Counted from the first letter of the stretch, positions 26,297-35,386 are shown. The stretch is 64,000 nucleotides of DNA from Streptomyces spiroverticillatus (GCA_014650415.1 BMUX01000007.1:249761-313760), one strand, 5' to 3'. The notes: a model not told the origin generated them from the letters alone. A program made the numbers and translations.

Positions 26297-26955
26297 GCGT
26301 GCGGGTACTGCTTGCCGACGACCAGCCCCTCGTACGGGCCGGACTGCGCGTCCTCATGGCCGACACGCCCGACCTCGTGGTCGTCGGCGAGGCCCCCGAC
26401 GGGGAGCAGGCGGTCGCGCTCGTCGACGACCTCCGCCCGGACGTCGTCGTCATGGACATCCGCATGCCCGGCGTCGACGGCATCGAGGCCACCCACCGGA
26501 TCACCGCCGCGCACCCCGCCGTACGTGTCCTGATGCTCACCACCTTCGACGACGACGCGTACGTCCACGGCTCGCTGCGCGCCGGGGCCAGCGGGTTCGT
26601 CGTCAAGGACATGGCGCTGGAGGAGATCCTCACCGCGATCCGCGTGGTCGCGGCGGGCGACGCCCTCATCGCGCCGAGCGTCACGCGCCGGCTGATCGCG
26701 GAGTTCGCGGCCCGCCCCGCCCCCGCGCAGGCCCCCGTCGCCCGTGAGGTGGCGGGCATCACCGGCCGCGAGCGGGAGGTGCTGCTGCTGGTCGGGCGCG
26801 GGCTGTCCAACAGCGAGATCGCCGCCGAACTCTTCATCAGCGTCGCCACCGTGAAGGCCCACGTCGCCCGCCTCTTCACCAAACTGGCCGCCCGTGACCG
26901 GATCCAGCTCGTGATCATCGCGTACGACACGGGGCTGGTCGGGCCGCAGACCTGA
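26293..26955 (+). CDS. LuxR/NarL-family response regulator
   Basis: 220 residues. The receiver domain starts RVLLADDQPLVRAGL with acidic pocket DD, phospho-Asp 55 in VVMDIRMPG, Thr in LMLTTFDDD and Lys in VVKDMALEE. The C-terminal LuxR helix-turn-helix is GREREVLLLVGRGLSNSEIA with VATVKAHVARLF (about 158-205). It is coupled to the kinase gene by an ATGA overlap and so is its partner. The likely target is the divergent ABC exporter, a common arrangement; this is inference. Confidence 0.92.
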   Translation: MSVRVLLADDQPLVRAGLRVLMADTPDLVVVGEAPDGEQAVALVDDLRPDVVVMDIRMPGVDGIEATHRITAAHPAVRVLMLTTFDDDAYVHGSLRAGASGFVVKDMALEEILTAIRVVAAGDALIAPSVTRRLIAEFAARPAPAQAPVAREVAGITGREREVLLLVGRGLSNSEIAAELFISVATVKAHVARLFTKLAARDRIQLVIIAYDTGLVGPQT

Positions 26956-27040
26956 GGGCCGAGGGGCGAGGGCCGAGGGGCCAGGGAGCCGCAACCCCTC
27001 GCCCCCGTAATCCCTTTGACGTGCCTGCGACACTGAAGCG

Positions 27041-27733
27041 GTGGACGAGAACCAGCTGGACAGCAGGCCGCAGCCGCACGTCTCGGACCGGTTCCGGGCG
27101 GCCGCCGTCGCCTGGGCCGCCGGAGGTGCGGAAGCGGACGCGGCCGGGGAGACCGCGGCGGAACTCGCCCGTACGCACGGACCCCGGACCGTCGTCCTCG
27201 TGGAAGGCGTCAGCGACCGCGCCGCACTGGAGGCGCTCGCCGTGCGGCGGGGGCGCGACCTCGACGCCGAAGGGGTGTGCGTCCTGCCCATGGGCGGCGC
27301 CACCAGCATCGGCCGGTTCCTCGCACTGCTCGGCCCGCAGGGCCTCGGCCTGCGACTGAGCGGCCTGTGCGACGCCGCCGAGGCCGGCTACTTCCGGCGC
27401 GCCCTGGAGCGGGCCGGACTGGGCAGCCCGGCAACGTACGAAGAGCTGGAACGCCTCGGCTTCTACGTCTGCGACGCCGACCTGGAGGACGAGCTGATCC
27501 GCGCCATCGGATTCGGCGGGGTGGAGCAAGTCGCCTCCGAGCAGGGGGACTTGAGGTCCTTGCGTACGTTCCGCAACCAGCCCGCGCAGCGACCCCGCAC
27601 CACCCGCCAGCAGCTCCGCAGGTTCATCGGCACCACCTCCGGGCGCAAGGAGAGCTACGCGCGGGCCATGGTCGACGCCCTCGACCTGGACCACGTGCCC
27701 CGCCCGCTGGGCGGCCTGCTCGCCCACGTCTGA
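27041..27733 (+). CDS. TOPRIM-domain protein, OLD-nuclease-like
   Basis: 230 residues. TRTVVLVEGVSDRAALEALA-type sequence (VVLVEGVSDRAALE, about 50-63) is the TOPRIM glutamate motif, and LSGLCDAAEAGYF plus FYVCDADLEDELIRA supply the acidic pairs. It resembles the C-terminal TOPRIM part of OLD-family endonucleases but lacks their ATPase domain. It may act on DNA or nucleotides; no partner ATPase gene lies nearby. GTG 27041 is the best start, with a weak ribosome site. Confidence 0.7.
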   Translation: MDENQLDSRPQPHVSDRFRAAAVAWAAGGAEADAAGETAAELARTHGPRTVVLVEGVSDRAALEALAVRRGRDLDAEGVCVLPMGGATSIGRFLALLGPQGLGLRLSGLCDAAEAGYFRRALERAGLGSPATYEELERLGFYVCDADLEDELIRAIGFGGVEQVASEQGDLRSLRTFRNQPAQRPRTTRQQLRRFIGTTSGRKESYARAMVDALDLDHVPRPLGGLLAHV

Positions 27734-27873
27734 GCGGCAGCCCCACCGGATGGGCCAAGCGGGCGGAACGTGATCACTTGTCGCTCACCGACCCCTCCCG
27801 TATCAGCCCCTGAAGTGATTACCTGGAGCCTGAGTGGCAAACAACGGGCTCGACACTTTCAAAAGGTGAACAC

Positions 27874-30111
27874 ATGGGTGACGGTGGCGTGGGACGGCGT
27901 ACCTTCCTCGCGGCGATGACCGGCAGTGGCACCGCCGCCGGTGCGGTGGCGACGGACGCGGCGGCGGACGGGACGACGGGAACCGCAGCGGCGGGCGGGC
28001 GCGAGGAGGAGATCCGGGCCCTGGTCGGACGCATGACCGTCGCCGAGAAGCTCGGCCAGCTCCAGCAGCTCTCCTGGACCGGCGCCACCGGCCCCGGCGG
28101 CAGCCAGACCGCAGCCGCCGAACGAGCCGCCAAAAAGGGGGAGTTGGGATCCGTACTCAACATCCTCGGCGCCCGGCACAGCAACGCCCTCCAGCGCATC
28201 GCCGTCGAGGAGTCCCGCCTCGGCATCCCGCTGGTCTTCGGCCTCGACGTCATCCACGGCTTCTGGACCACCTTCCCGATCCCCCTCGCCCAGGCCGCCA
28301 GCTTCGACCCGGAGACCGCGCGCGTCGACGGCGAGGTCTCGGCGAAGGAGGCCCGCTCCCAGGGCATCCACTGGACGTTCTCCCCGATGATGGACGTCAC
28401 CCACGAACCCCGCTGGGGCCGCATCGCCGAGAGCTGCGGCGAGGACCCGTACCTGACGGCGGCGTTCGCGGCCGCCAAGACGCGCGGCTACCAGGGCACC
28501 GACCTCAAGGCCAAGGACCGCGTCGCCGCCTGCGCCAAGCACTTCGTGGCGTACGGAGGGGCCGAGGGTGGCCGCGACTACAACACCGTGGACGTCTCCG
28601 AGTCCCGGCTGCGCAACCTCTACCTGCCGCCCTTCAAGGCCGCACTCGACGCGGGCTGCGCCACCGTCATGGCCTCGTTCAACACCCTCAGCGGCATCCC
28701 CGCGCACGCCAACTCCCACACCCTCACCGAAATCCTCAAGGAGGACTGGGAGTTCGACGGCGTCGTGGTCAGCGACTGGAACGGCGTGGGCGAACTGCTG
28801 CCGCACGGCTTCGCCGCCGACGGCGCCGACGCGGGCCGCATCGCGCTCCATGCGGGTGTCGACATGGAGATGGTCAGCACCCATCTCGCCGACCATGGGG
28901 AGGAGTTGCTCGCCGCGGGGCGCATCAAGGAGGAGCGCCTCGACGACGCCGTGGCACGCGTGCTGCGCCTGAAGTACGCGCTGGGGCTGTTTGAGAACCC
29001 GTACGTGGACGAGTCCGAGGCCGTCCCCGGGCCGACGCCCGAGGCGCGCCAGGCCGCCCGCGAGGTCGCCGCACGCTCGATGGTGCTGCTCAAGAACGAG
29101 GGCGGGGTGCTGCCCCTCGCGCCGGGGAAGGCGGTGGCGGTGGTCGGCCCGTACGCCGACTCCCGTGATCTGCACGGTACTTGGGCGGGACCCGGCGGGG
29201 AGAAGTTCCCGCCGGTGACGGTCCTGCACGGCATCCGGAACGTCGCCGGACGCGGGGCGAAGGTGACGTACGGAGTCGGCGCGACGAAGGCCGCCGACGT
29301 GGTCGTCGTCGTGGTCGGGGAGGGCGCGAAGCTGAGCGGCGAGGCGGCGTCCCGCAGCGACCTCGGGCTCCCCGGTGACCAGGAGGAGCTGATCGCGGCG
29401 GTCGCGGCCACCGGGATCCCCTTCGTCGTCGTCCTGCTCAACGGCCGTCCGCTGACGATCGGCAACTGGGTGGAGTCCGCGTCCGCGGTGCTGGAGGCGT
29501 GGCACCCGGGAATCGAGGGCGGCAACGCGATCGCCGACGTGCTGTACGGAAAGGTCAACCCGGGCGGCAAGCTGCCCGCGTCCTTCCCGCGCAATGTGGG
29601 GCAGATCCCCGTCCACTACAACCACGAGAACACCGGGCGGCCGTACGACCCGGAGAACCCCGGCAACACCTTCATCACCGGCTACCTGGACGTGGACCGC
29701 ACCCCGCAGTACCCCTTCGGATACGGGCTGAGCTACACGACCTTCGAGCTCGGCGAACCGCGGGCGAGCGTGGAACGCATCGCGGTGGCCGAGCTGAAGC
29801 GGGGCGAGCGGATCGAGGTGGAGGTCTCCGTGCGGAACACGGGGGAGGTGGCGGGGGACGAGGTCGTGCAGCTGTACGTCCACGACCCGGTGGCGTCGCT
29901 GGTGCAGCCGGTGCGGCGGCTGCGGGGCTTCGAGCGGGTCACGCTGGGGGCGGGGGAGTCGACGGTCGTGCGCTTCTCGCTGGGGGCGGAGGACTTCGGC
30001 TTCTGGACCAATGCGGTGGACGGGCGCTTCGTGGTGGAACCGGGCCGCCTCGACTTCTTCGTGGGCACGAGCTCCCGGGCGACCGCCTCCTGCACGCTCC
30101 ACCTGGAGTAG
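27874..30111 (+). CDS. exported glycoside hydrolase family 3 beta-glucosidase
   Basis: 745 residues. A twin-arginine-like start (GRRTFLAAMTGSG, 7-19) suggests Tat export. The GH3 barrel has KHFVAYGG near 225 and the nucleophile in VVVSDWNG near 301. The second alpha/beta domain (GEGAKLSGEAASRSDLGLPG) and a C-terminal fibronectin-III-like domain (YPFGYGLSYTTF, DEVVQLYVHDP) follow, as in BglX-type enzymes. It releases glucose or xylose from oligosaccharides. ATG 27874 follows AAAAGGTG. ATCACTT (27773) and AAGTGAT (27813) are inverted upstream and may be regulatory. A terminator follows within 10 bp. Confidence 0.9.
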   Translation: MGDGGVGRRTFLAAMTGSGTAAGAVATDAAADGTTGTAAAGGREEEIRALVGRMTVAEKLGQLQQLSWTGATGPGGSQTAAAERAAKKGELGSVLNILGARHSNALQRIAVEESRLGIPLVFGLDVIHGFWTTFPIPLAQAASFDPETARVDGEVSAKEARSQGIHWTFSPMMDVTHEPRWGRIAESCGEDPYLTAAFAAAKTRGYQGTDLKAKDRVAACAKHFVAYGGAEGGRDYNTVDVSESRLRNLYLPPFKAALDAGCATVMASFNTLSGIPAHANSHTLTEILKEDWEFDGVVVSDWNGVGELLPHGFAADGADAGRIALHAGVDMEMVSTHLADHGEELLAAGRIKEERLDDAVARVLRLKYALGLFENPYVDESEAVPGPTPEARQAAREVAARSMVLLKNEGGVLPLAPGKAVAVVGPYADSRDLHGTWAGPGGEKFPPVTVLHGIRNVAGRGAKVTYGVGATKAADVVVVVVGEGAKLSGEAASRSDLGLPGDQEELIAAVAATGIPFVVVLLNGRPLTIGNWVESASAVLEAWHPGIEGGNAIADVLYGKVNPGGKLPASFPRNVGQIPVHYNHENTGRPYDPENPGNTFITGYLDVDRTPQYPFGYGLSYTTFELGEPRASVERIAVAELKRGERIEVEVSVRNTGEVAGDEVVQLYVHDPVASLVQPVRRLRGFERVTLGAGESTVVRFSLGAEDFGFWTNAVDGRFVVEPGRLDFFVGTSSRATASCTLHLE

Positions 30112-30118
30112 TCCTGGG

Positions 30119-30142
30119 GGCGCGCCCCTCGCGGGGCGCGCC
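30119..30142. terminator. bidirectional hairpin terminator
   Basis: GGCGCGCCCC and GGGGCGCGCC form a 10-bp stem with a TCGC loop, between the convergent beta-glucosidase and membrane-protein genes. Confidence 0.8.
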
Positions 30143-30149
30143 TCAAGGC

Positions 30150-31247
30150 TCAGCCAGCGTGGGCCGCGGCCCGTTCCCGCCCGCCCGGATGCTTGTGCCG
30201 CCAGACCCAGAAGACCGTGCAGGAGAGGAGCGCCCAGGCGGCCAGCACGAGATAGGGCAGCACGTGCTGGTGGCCCTGGAAGTAGACCGCCGTGTGCTGC
30301 GCGTTCACCGAGGCCCCCGGCGGCAGCCAGCGCCCGATGTGCCCGAGTACGGACGGCAGCAGCGGCCACGACACCGCCCCGCCCGAGGACGGATTGCCCA
30401 GGAGGACCATCAGGCCCCACGTCGGCAGCATCGCCCACCGGCCCATCAGCGTGTTGAACATCGTGAAGACCATCCCCGACGTGAACATCGTCAGCGCCAG
30501 GATCAGCCAGGACTGGACGAAGGGCAGGTCCAGCGCCCCCAGCAGCCAGTCCACCACCGCCGCGATCACGAAGGCCCCGAGGAGGGAGTACGCGACGTGG
30601 AAGCCGATGCGTTCGGCGGGGTTCAACCCGCGTGCGTGGACGCTGAGTTGGATGGCTCCGACGAAGCCGATGATGACGGCGGCGAGGGAGATGTAGAAGA
30701 GGGCGAGACCCCGCGGGTCGCCCTGCTGCAAGGGCTTCACGTCCTTCACCTCGACGTCCACCCCGGCCGCCGTCCCGACCTTCGCCCCGGCCTCCCCGAG
30801 CAGCTGCGCCACCGAAGCGCCCGACGCACCCGACACGTCGAGTTCGACCTTGCGCCCGTCGGCCCGCAGCACCGCGAACTCGCGCTGCTCCTCCACCGCC
30901 TCCCGGGCCGCCGCGTCCGTCGCGTACGACGTCACCTTCAGCGAGCCGGGCAGCGCCTTGTCCAGGCCCGCCACGAACGCCTTCAGCTGCGGGGTCGCGG
31001 GATCGCCGACGACCGCCGCCGGAATGTGGTGGGGGGTCGGGTTGGCCATGGTGTACGTGTACGAGCCGGCGAAGAGGCCGGCGGCCGCGGCCAGGATGAA
31101 CACCAGTACCGTCGCGGGCAGGAACGGGCTCTTCTTGAAGGCCTCCCACCGCTCCGCCCCCGTACGCACCCGTCCGTGCGCGCCGTGCCGCTCGTGCGTC
31201 GGCCCGGTGGCCCGTTCCTGTTCCGTCCCGGGTATCTCGCTGCTCAT
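30150..31247 (-). CDS. YhgE/Pip-like ABC-2 type membrane protein
   Basis: 365 residues. One membrane helix near the start (ATVLVFILAAAAGLFAGSYT) is followed by an extracytoplasmic domain of about 130 residues (HHIPAAVVGDPATPQLKAFV) and then five helices (ALFYISLAAVIIGFVGAIQL, LLGAFVIAAVVDWLLGAL, and so on). This is the DUF3533/YhgE layout. Relatives include phage-infection proteins and ABC-2 permease subunits; the substrate is unknown. Its start overlaps the stop of the NHEJ polymerase gene by 4 bp, so the two are probably co-transcribed, though no functional link is obvious. Confidence 0.75.
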   Translation of the reverse strand: MSSEIPGTEQERATGPTHERHGAHGRVRTGAERWEAFKKSPFLPATVLVFILAAAAGLFAGSYTYTMANPTPHHIPAAVVGDPATPQLKAFVAGLDKALPGSLKVTSYATDAAAREAVEEQREFAVLRADGRKVELDVSGASGASVAQLLGEAGAKVGTAAGVDVEVKDVKPLQQGDPRGLALFYISLAAVIIGFVGAIQLSVHARGLNPAERIGFHVAYSLLGAFVIAAVVDWLLGALDLPFVQSWLILALTMFTSGMVFTMFNTLMGRWAMLPTWGLMVLLGNPSSGGAVSWPLLPSVLGHIGRWLPPGASVNAQHTAVYFQGHQHVLPYLVLAAWALLSCTVFWVWRHKHPGGRERAAAHAG

Positions 31248-32290
31248 CCCTCTCCCTGTTCCTGCGTGTCGTGCTTGGCGCGGCTGGGTGCGACCCGTTT
31301 CGGTTCGCCCGGCATCTTCGGGTAGTCCGGCGGGTACGGCAGATCGCCGAGGCCCCGGTCCTGTTCATCGCGGTCCGCCAGCTCCAGGAGGGAGTCGAGG
31401 GCGAACGCGTGGTCGTCCAAGTCCGCGTGCACATCGCCCAGTTCGGCGAACCGGGCGGGCATCGTGGCCAGGTCGAAGTCCTCCGGTCGCACCTCGTCCA
31501 GCTCCGCCCAGCGCAACGGCGCGGACACCGGGGCGTGCGGCTTCGGGCGGATCGAGTAGGCGCAGGCCATGGTGCGGTCGCGGGCGGTCTGGTTGAAGTC
31601 GACGAAGATCCGCGTCCCGCGTTCTTCCTTCCACCAGGCCGTGGTCACCCGGTCCGGCATGCGCCGCTCCAGCTCGCGGCCCACCGCGATGGCGGCGCGC
31701 CGTACCTTCGTGAAGTCCCAGCGCGGCTCGATGGGCACGAACACGTGCAGGCCCCGCCCGCCCGACGTCTTCGGCCAGCCGCGCAGCCCGTGCTCGCCCA
31801 GCACCGCACGCAGCTCGTGCGCGGCCCGTACCGCGTCGGCGAAGTCGGTGCCCGGCTGCGGGTCCAGGTCGATGCGCAGCTCGTCGGGGTGGTCGACGTG
31901 CGTACGGCGCACCGGCCAGGGGTGGAAGGTCAGGGTGCCCAGATTCGCCGCCCACAGCACGGCGGCCGCCTCGGTCGGGCAGATCTCGTCGGCGGTGCGG
32001 CCGCTGGGGAAGGTGATGGTGGCGGTGGGCAGCCAGTCCGGCACGTTCTTGGGGGCGCGCTTCTGGTAGAAGGACTCGCCGTCGACGCCGTCCGGGAAGC
32101 GCTCCAGGGTGGTGGGGCGCTCGCGCAGCGCGCGCAGGATTCCCGGGGCGACGGCCAGGTAGTAGCGGGCCACGTCCGCCTTCGTGAACCCGCGCGCGGG
32201 GAAGTAGACCTTGTCGGGGCTGGACAGCCGCACGGTCCGCCCTCCCGCATCCAGCTCGATCGCTTCGCCCGCTTTGCCCATGTGCGCCAC
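31244..32290 (-). CDS. LigD-type NHEJ polymerase/primase domain protein
   Basis: 348 residues of the archaeo-eukaryotic primase fold: SSPDKVYFPARGFTKADVARYY at the start, metal-binding DxD in ELRIDLDPQPG near 140, SGGRGLHVFVP near 172, and the third acidic residue in RIFVDFNQTARDRT. Stand-alone LigD-Pol fills gaps and adds ribonucleotides during non-homologous end joining with Ku and a ligase. The divergent gene encodes such a ligase. GTG 32290 or ATG 32281 are both possible starts. No Ku gene lies in the window. Confidence 0.9.
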   Translation of the reverse strand: MAHMGKAGEAIELDAGGRTVRLSSPDKVYFPARGFTKADVARYYLAVAPGILRALRERPTTLERFPDGVDGESFYQKRAPKNVPDWLPTATITFPSGRTADEICPTEAAAVLWAANLGTLTFHPWPVRRTHVDHPDELRIDLDPQPGTDFADAVRAAHELRAVLGEHGLRGWPKTSGGRGLHVFVPIEPRWDFTKVRRAAIAVGRELERRMPDRVTTAWWKEERGTRIFVDFNQTARDRTMACAYSIRPKPHAPVSAPLRWAELDEVRPEDFDLATMPARFAELGDVHADLDDHAFALDSLLELADRDEQDRGLGDLPYPPDYPKMPGEPKRVAPSRAKHDTQEQGEG

Positions 32291-32291
32291 G

Positions 32292-32319
32292 GTAGGCCGA
32301 GCCTACATATGCCGCATAT
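32292..32319. promoter_or_regulatory. two adjacent palindromes in the divergent NHEJ promoter
   Basis: GTAGGC-CGA-GCCTAC (32292-32306) is directly followed by ATATG-CCG-CATAT (32307-32319). Both are perfect, with 3-nt centres. They sit between the divergently transcribed end-joining polymerase and ligase genes, next to the polymerase start codon. Confidence 0.5.
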
Positions 32320-32344
32320 CGGAGTTTCGTGCAGGGTCGGGTGT

Positions 32345-33493
32345 ATGGGTGCCAAAGCCACCAACGCCGCCAATGCCTCCGGTCCCGCTCGCGGGACGAA
32401 CAAGGCGACCGGAATGAACCTGCCGGTCATGCCGCCGGTCAAGCCGATGCTGGCCAAGGCGGTCAAGAAGATCCCGCCCGGCATGCAGTACGAGGCCAAG
32501 TGGGACGGCTTCCGGGCGATCGTGCACCGCGACGGCGACGCGCTGGTCATCGGCAGTCGTACGGGCAAGCCCCTGACCCGCTATTTCCCGGAGCTGGTAC
32601 CGGCCCTGCTGGCCAACCTTCCCGCGCGGTGCGTCGTGGACGGGGAGATCGTCATTGCCCAGGACGGGCGGCTCGACTTCGAGCGGCTCTCCGACCGCAT
32701 CCACCCCGCCGACTCCCGCATCACCCTGCTGGCCGAAACCACCCCCGCGAGCTTCGTCGCCTTCGACCTGCTCGCCCTGGAGGACCTGGCGCTCTTCGAC
32801 GTACCCCTGGAGCAGCGGCGCAAGGCACTGGCCGAGGTGCTGGAGGGGGCGGCGCCGCCGGTGCACCTGGCGCCCGCGACGACCGACATCGAGACCGCGC
32901 GGGTGTGGTTCGAGCGGTTCGAGGGGGCGGGGCTGGACGGCGTCATGGCGAAGCCGCTCACTCTGCCGTACCGGCCGGACGCACGGCTCATGTACAAGAT
33001 CAAGCACGAGCGGACGGCTGACTGCGTGGTCGCGGGCTACCGGCTGCACAAGACCCCGGGCCTGGGCGTGGGCTCACTGCTGCTGGGGCTGTACGACGAC
33101 GGGGGCGTGCTCCAGCACGTGGGAGCGGCGTCGGCGTTCACCGCGAAACGGCGGGCGGAACTGGTCGAGGAGCTGGAGCCGCTGCGCCTCGCACCGGGCG
33201 CGGCACACCCCTGGGCGGCCTGGGAGGACCAGTCCGCGCACGAGGCGAACCGGCTGCCGGGCAGCCAGAACCGGTGGAACGGGGGCAAGGACCAGTCCTG
33301 GGTCGCCCTCGACCCCTCCCGGGTCTGCGAAGTGGCGTACGACCACATGCAGGGGACCCGGTTCCGGCACACCGTGCAGTTCCGGCGGTGGCGGCCGGAC
33401 CGGGAGGCGGCCGGCTGCACCTATGCCCAACTGGAGGAACCCCTGAGCTACGACCTCACCGAGGTCCTGGGATCGGCCCCCGCCGGGTCCTAG
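32345..33493 (+). CDS. ATP-dependent DNA ligase, LigD/LigC-like
   Basis: 382 residues. The adenylation motif YEAKWDGFRAIVHRDG carries the nucleophilic Lys near 51. GSRTGKPLTRYFPEL, VVDGEIVIAQDGRLDFERLS and GLDGVMAKPL with a later YKIKHERTADCVVAGY give the remaining nucleotidyltransferase motifs. A C-terminal OB-fold follows (VGSLLLGLYDDGGVLQHVG). It seals breaks in non-homologous end joining together with the divergent polymerase. ATG 32345 leaves a 23-residue Ala/Asn-rich leader; ATG 32414 (MNLPVMPPVKPMLAKAVKKI) is the more usual family start. It shares a CTAG with the convergent neighbour's stop. Confidence 0.9.
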   Translation: MGAKATNAANASGPARGTNKATGMNLPVMPPVKPMLAKAVKKIPPGMQYEAKWDGFRAIVHRDGDALVIGSRTGKPLTRYFPELVPALLANLPARCVVDGEIVIAQDGRLDFERLSDRIHPADSRITLLAETTPASFVAFDLLALEDLALFDVPLEQRRKALAEVLEGAAPPVHLAPATTDIETARVWFERFEGAGLDGVMAKPLTLPYRPDARLMYKIKHERTADCVVAGYRLHKTPGLGVGSLLLGLYDDGGVLQHVGAASAFTAKRRAELVEELEPLRLAPGAAHPWAAWEDQSAHEANRLPGSQNRWNGGKDQSWVALDPSRVCEVAYDHMQGTRFRHTVQFRRWRPDREAAGCTYAQLEEPLSYDLTEVLGSAPAGS

Positions 33494-34896
33494 CGCCCCG
33501 CCCCGACCGCCTTCTCCCACTCCTCCCGGGTCGGGCCCTCGGGCCGCGCCTCCCAGGAGGGGTTCGCCGCCAGCCAGTCCGCCACGCGCCGCTTGACCTC
33601 CTCGTCCCCGTACGCCACGGCCGGAGGCACCTGCAAGTGGCGGACCCGCATCCTGGCCCGGCCCACCACCGGGTCGTCGGCGGCGCACGCCATCATGGCC
33701 GCCCGCTCGTGGGCGAGGCCGGTCGGCGGGCCCGGCATGCGGTCCGCGTAGCGGCGGCCGATGGCCTCGTCCGTCTGCACCTGTACGTCGAACCAGGGGC
33801 GGAGCGTCTCCAGCGCCCATGCGTGGTACGCGGAGGTGAACTCGGCACTCGCCGGGTCCAGGGAGGAGGTCCGGTCGGCGAGCCACCGGGCCGACCACAG
33901 GGCCAGGGAGATGCCCTGTGCCATGTGCGGGTTGGTGTGGACGAAGCTGTCGCCGACATTCAACAGCCCTGTGACGACCGGCCCTTGGCCGTCCAGCAGC
34001 GAGGTCCACCGGTTCTCCAGCCCGGCCAGCGGAAGGACCCCGCAGAGCGGCGAGGCGTCGAGCGCCAGCCACTTCGCCCCCGAGGCGAAGGTCCGGGCCG
34101 CCGCCTCGAAGACGTCCGGGTCCCGCAGCGCCGCCCGCGTCGGGTCGCCCGCGTGCAGGAACAACCCCAGCCCGAAGAGCCTGTTGTCCGCCGGGAACAC
34201 CGCGCACCCTCCGAACGTGCCGCCCTCCACCACCGGAGGCCGGGCCGGCTCGCCCTCGCCGAGCCGGTACCAGCGGCAGTAGTAGACGATCCCGGTGGGA
34301 TGCACCTCGACCACCGGAGGCCGCCCGCCCGCCTCCGCCAGCCAGCCGGCCATGCCGCCCCGGCGTCCCGCCGAGTCGACGACCACGTCCGCCGGATGGT
34401 CACCGGTGTCCGTGCGCACACCGGTGACCCGGGGAACACCGCTCCGGTCCGCGCCGCCGAAGACCAACCCCGTCACCGGCTCCCCGTACCGCAGTACCGC
34501 CCCCGGTTCCGCGCGCAGCGCGTCGTACAGGACGGTCTCCAGCAGGATGCGCCGAGGCTGGAGCATCACCAGCTCCCCGTCCCCCGGGGCGGCCTCCACC
34601 CCCTCCCCGTACACACTCAACTCCCTGTACTCGGGCGCACCCCGACGCAACAACTCCTCGTACACATCGGGGAGTTCCGTCATCAGCACCGACCGGGCCG
34701 CGCCCAGCAGGTTGTGCGGCTGCACCGCCTGCGGGACGGTCCTGGAGCGCGGCCAGTCGAAGAAGTCGGCGTCGAGATCGCCGCTGGGGGCACGCGAGTC
34801 CTTTTCGAAGAGCGAGACGGCATGGCCCCGACGGGCCAGCAACAGCCCTGTCGCCAGCCCGGCAATGCCGCCGCCGATCACTGCGAAGTCGGTCAT
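33490..34896 (-). CDS. FAD-dependent oxidoreductase (halogenase/GG-reductase superfamily)
   Basis: 468 residues. FAVIGGGIAGLATGLLLARRG (3-23) is an intact dinucleotide-binding motif, RRGGMAGWL and GLLNVGDSFVHTNPHMAQGI (about 320-340) correspond to the FAD-ribose motif of the p-hydroxybenzoate-hydroxylase/halogenase-like superfamily. No halogenase WxWxIP motif is seen, so hydroxylation or reduction is more likely. ATG 34896 follows GAGGAG and overlaps the stop of the upstream small gene as ATGA. Substrate unknown. Confidence 0.82.
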   Translation of the reverse strand: MTDFAVIGGGIAGLATGLLLARRGHAVSLFEKDSRAPSGDLDADFFDWPRSRTVPQAVQPHNLLGAARSVLMTELPDVYEELLRRGAPEYRELSVYGEGVEAAPGDGELVMLQPRRILLETVLYDALRAEPGAVLRYGEPVTGLVFGGADRSGVPRVTGVRTDTGDHPADVVVDSAGRRGGMAGWLAEAGGRPPVVEVHPTGIVYYCRWYRLGEGEPARPPVVEGGTFGGCAVFPADNRLFGLGLFLHAGDPTRAALRDPDVFEAAARTFASGAKWLALDASPLCGVLPLAGLENRWTSLLDGQGPVVTGLLNVGDSFVHTNPHMAQGISLALWSARWLADRTSSLDPASAEFTSAYHAWALETLRPWFDVQVQTDEAIGRRYADRMPGPPTGLAHERAAMMACAADDPVVGRARMRVRHLQVPPAVAYGDEEVKRRVADWLAANPSWEARPEGPTREEWEKAVGAGR

Positions 34897-35258
34897 GGGG
34901 TGTGCTCCTCGCGGCAGTTGGCCTCGGACGTCCCTTCCCTCCCCAGGACACCACCCCTCCGAACCCGTCTCACGGTGCGAGATCCACCACCCCCCACGCA
35001 CCGCCGCGCCCGGCCTGCGCGTACAGGGCGTGCCACCAGTACCGGCCACTCCCCCGTGTGGTCGTCGCGGGTCGATTCCAGGACGTAGAGGTACTGCTCG
35101 CGCTCGAAGCGGAAGTGGTACGGGGCCGTGGGCGGCCCGTGCATGTCGGGGCGCGGGCGGGCGTGCCAGTCGACGAGGGTTCGGGCGCTCAGCGTGTGGA
35201 CGTCGAATGCCGGAGCGTGGGCGCGGACACGCGCGCGCCTGCGATGCCTACGCGGCAT
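34893..35258 (-). CDS. small hypothetical protein coupled to the FAD oxidoreductase
   Basis: 121 residues. The middle (TLVDWHARPRPDMHG, PYHFRFEREQYLYVLESTRDDHTGEWPVLVARP, in segments) reads as a folded domain, while both ends are Arg-rich and may be out of frame or disordered. The stop overlaps the oxidoreductase ATG by 4 bp, which supports translation. No family recognised. ATG 35258 is only one possible start. Confidence 0.5.
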   Translation of the reverse strand: MPRRHRRRARVRAHAPAFDVHTLSARTLVDWHARPRPDMHGPPTAPYHFRFEREQYLYVLESTRDDHTGEWPVLVARPVRAGRARRCVGGGGSRTVRRVRRGGVLGREGTSEANCREEHTP

Positions 35259-35334
35259 CGGTCTTTCGGGTTACGGTCATGGCGGCATCCCCCACGACAC
35301 GCGGCGCCCGGCGCCATGGGGGCCGTGCGCGAGA

Positions 35335-35364
35335 CGTTGATCAGGCGTTGATCGAACGTTGATC
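35335..35364. promoter_or_regulatory. three 11-bp-spaced direct repeats upstream of whiB-like gene
   Basis: CGTTGATC occurs at 35335, 35346 and 35357, exactly 11 bp apart, with spacers AGG and GAA. The last copy ends 22 bp before the WhiB-type ATG. One-turn spacing places all copies on the same DNA face, suggesting cooperative binding of a regulator. The site could also serve the divergent small gene. Confidence 0.6.
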
Positions 35365-35386
35365 GGAAACGGGCAGCGTGTGCGCC

